Below are positions 4,688 through 5,189 of a stretch of DNA of 5,189 nucleotides, in pieces (the first letter of the stretch is position 1; each line of letters begins with the position of its first letter). The position numbers and the translations under genes are program-made. The notes beneath the pieces were generated by a model. That model saw nothing but the letters and a program-made list of their open reading frames with translations. It was not told the origin of the DNA and did no database searches. Origin of the DNA: Acidobacteriota bacterium (lineage in GTDB: Bacteria; Acidobacteriota; Blastocatellia; Pyrinomonadales; Pyrinomonadaceae); the NCBI GenBank assembly GCA_963169175.1, contig CAUJFK010000144.1:1-5189 (forward strand), written 5' to 3'.

Positions 4688-5189
4688 ATGACAAGAGTCC
4701 GCGTTGAAAGTTTTACGATCTCGCTCGACGGATACGGGGCAGGCCCGGACCAGGATATTAACGATCCGCTCGGCGTTGGCGGGATGGAACTGCACCAGTG
4801 GTTATTTCCGACACGAACGCTGCAGCGGTCATTGTTTGGGAACGATGACGGGACGACCGGGATCGACGACGACTTTGCTGCTCGCGGCTTTAATAATATT
4901 GGGGCCTGGATACTCGGGCGAAACATGTTCGGGCCGATTCGCGGCGAATGGCCGGACATGAACTGGAAAGGCTGGTGGGGCGACAGTCCGCCGTATCATG
5001 TTCCAACATTCATTTTGACCCATTATGCCCGGCCGCCGATCGAGATGGACGGCGGAACGACATTCTATTTTGTCACCGGCGGCATTAACGAGGCTCTTGA
5101 CCGCGCCCGCGAAGCAGCCAACGGAAAGGACGTGCGCATCGGCGGCGGGCCGGACACGATCCGGCAATATCTTCGCGCTGGCCTCATCG
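4688..5189 (+). CDS. RibD_C / dihydrofolate reductase-like family protein, partial (3' end outside window)
   Basis: The frame is open from ATG 4688 to the window edge with no stop, giving 167 residues. The product belongs to the broad family sharing the fold of dihydrofolate reductase and the RibD C-terminal domain, generally NAD(P)H-dependent reductases. The substrate of this subgroup is unknown, and it is not the housekeeping FolA. Visible signatures are FTISLDGYGAGPDQ (9-22, the usual 'SLDGY' opening), DDFAARGFNNIGAWILGR (61-78), MFGPIRG (80-86), FYFVTGGI (126-133, cofactor-side loop) and the typical VRIGGGPDTIRQYLRAGLI (149-167). Homologues continue with D-E and end within a few dozen residues, so about three quarters or more of the protein is present. 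GC is higher than in the secreted-protein gene, like aroC. A possible operon with DUF1801 is suggested by the 43-base gap. Confidence 0.9.
   Translation, partial: MTRVRVESFTISLDGYGAGPDQDINDPLGVGGMELHQWLFPTRTLQRSLFGNDDGTTGIDDDFAARGFNNIGAWILGRNMFGPIRGEWPDMNWKGWWGDSPPYHVPTFILTHYARPPIEMDGGTTFYFVTGGINEALDRAREAANGKDVRIGGGPDTIRQYLRAGLI

Noticed and set aside
1..5189. A hidden multi-gene system such as defence, CRISPR, toxin-antitoxin, prophage or a transposon
   Set aside because: No spaced direct repeats, nuclease or transposase motifs, toxin-like small gene pairs, tRNA or rRNA signatures were seen; the genes are core or common accessory families.

Overview
The window looks like an ordinary stretch of bacterial chromosome, moderately GC-rich (about 60% in two hand-counted aroC lines), with every gene on the + strand. 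I think the source is an environmental bacterium, perhaps an acidobacterium of the Blastocatellia/Pyrinomonadaceae type. That guess rests on codon style, the kinds of dispersed repeat present and the look of the secreted protein. It is inference from memory, not a search result.

Layout. Bases 1-387 are the 3' end of recG (branch-migration helicase). A 184-base gap with a possible promoter and inverted repeats leads to rsmD (16S rRNA G966 methyltransferase, 572-1126). Next come a DMT/EamA-family permease (1234-2148) and aroC (chorismate synthase, 2206-3429). After a hairpin lies a lower-GC gene for a small secreted protein of unknown function (3566-4018). A hairpin-rich gap (about 4010-4160) follows, then a DUF1801 protein (4297-4644). 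The last gene, an RibD_C/dihydrofolate reductase-like protein (4688 to the edge), is cut by the window end.

How the genes relate. recG and rsmD are neighbours in many bacteria and serve DNA repair and ribosome maturation. aroC makes chorismate, the precursor of aromatic amino acids and folate. The permease, secreted protein, DUF1801 protein and reductase-like protein are accessory genes with no evident shared pathway.

The most interesting material is repeat DNA altering core genes. A palindromic repeat appears to be inserted in frame inside aroC (about 3043-3105), adding roughly 16-22 residues just before a conserved core motif. A second inverted repeat (2108-2197) supplies the last 12 codons and stop of the permease gene and, at its other end, the Shine-Dalgarno-like sequence of aroC. 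A third, strong 20-bp hairpin (4015-4099) begins at the stop codon of the secreted-protein gene. I see no CRISPR array, tRNA, rRNA, transposase, phage gene or recognisable defence system, and I do not claim a new multi-gene system here.
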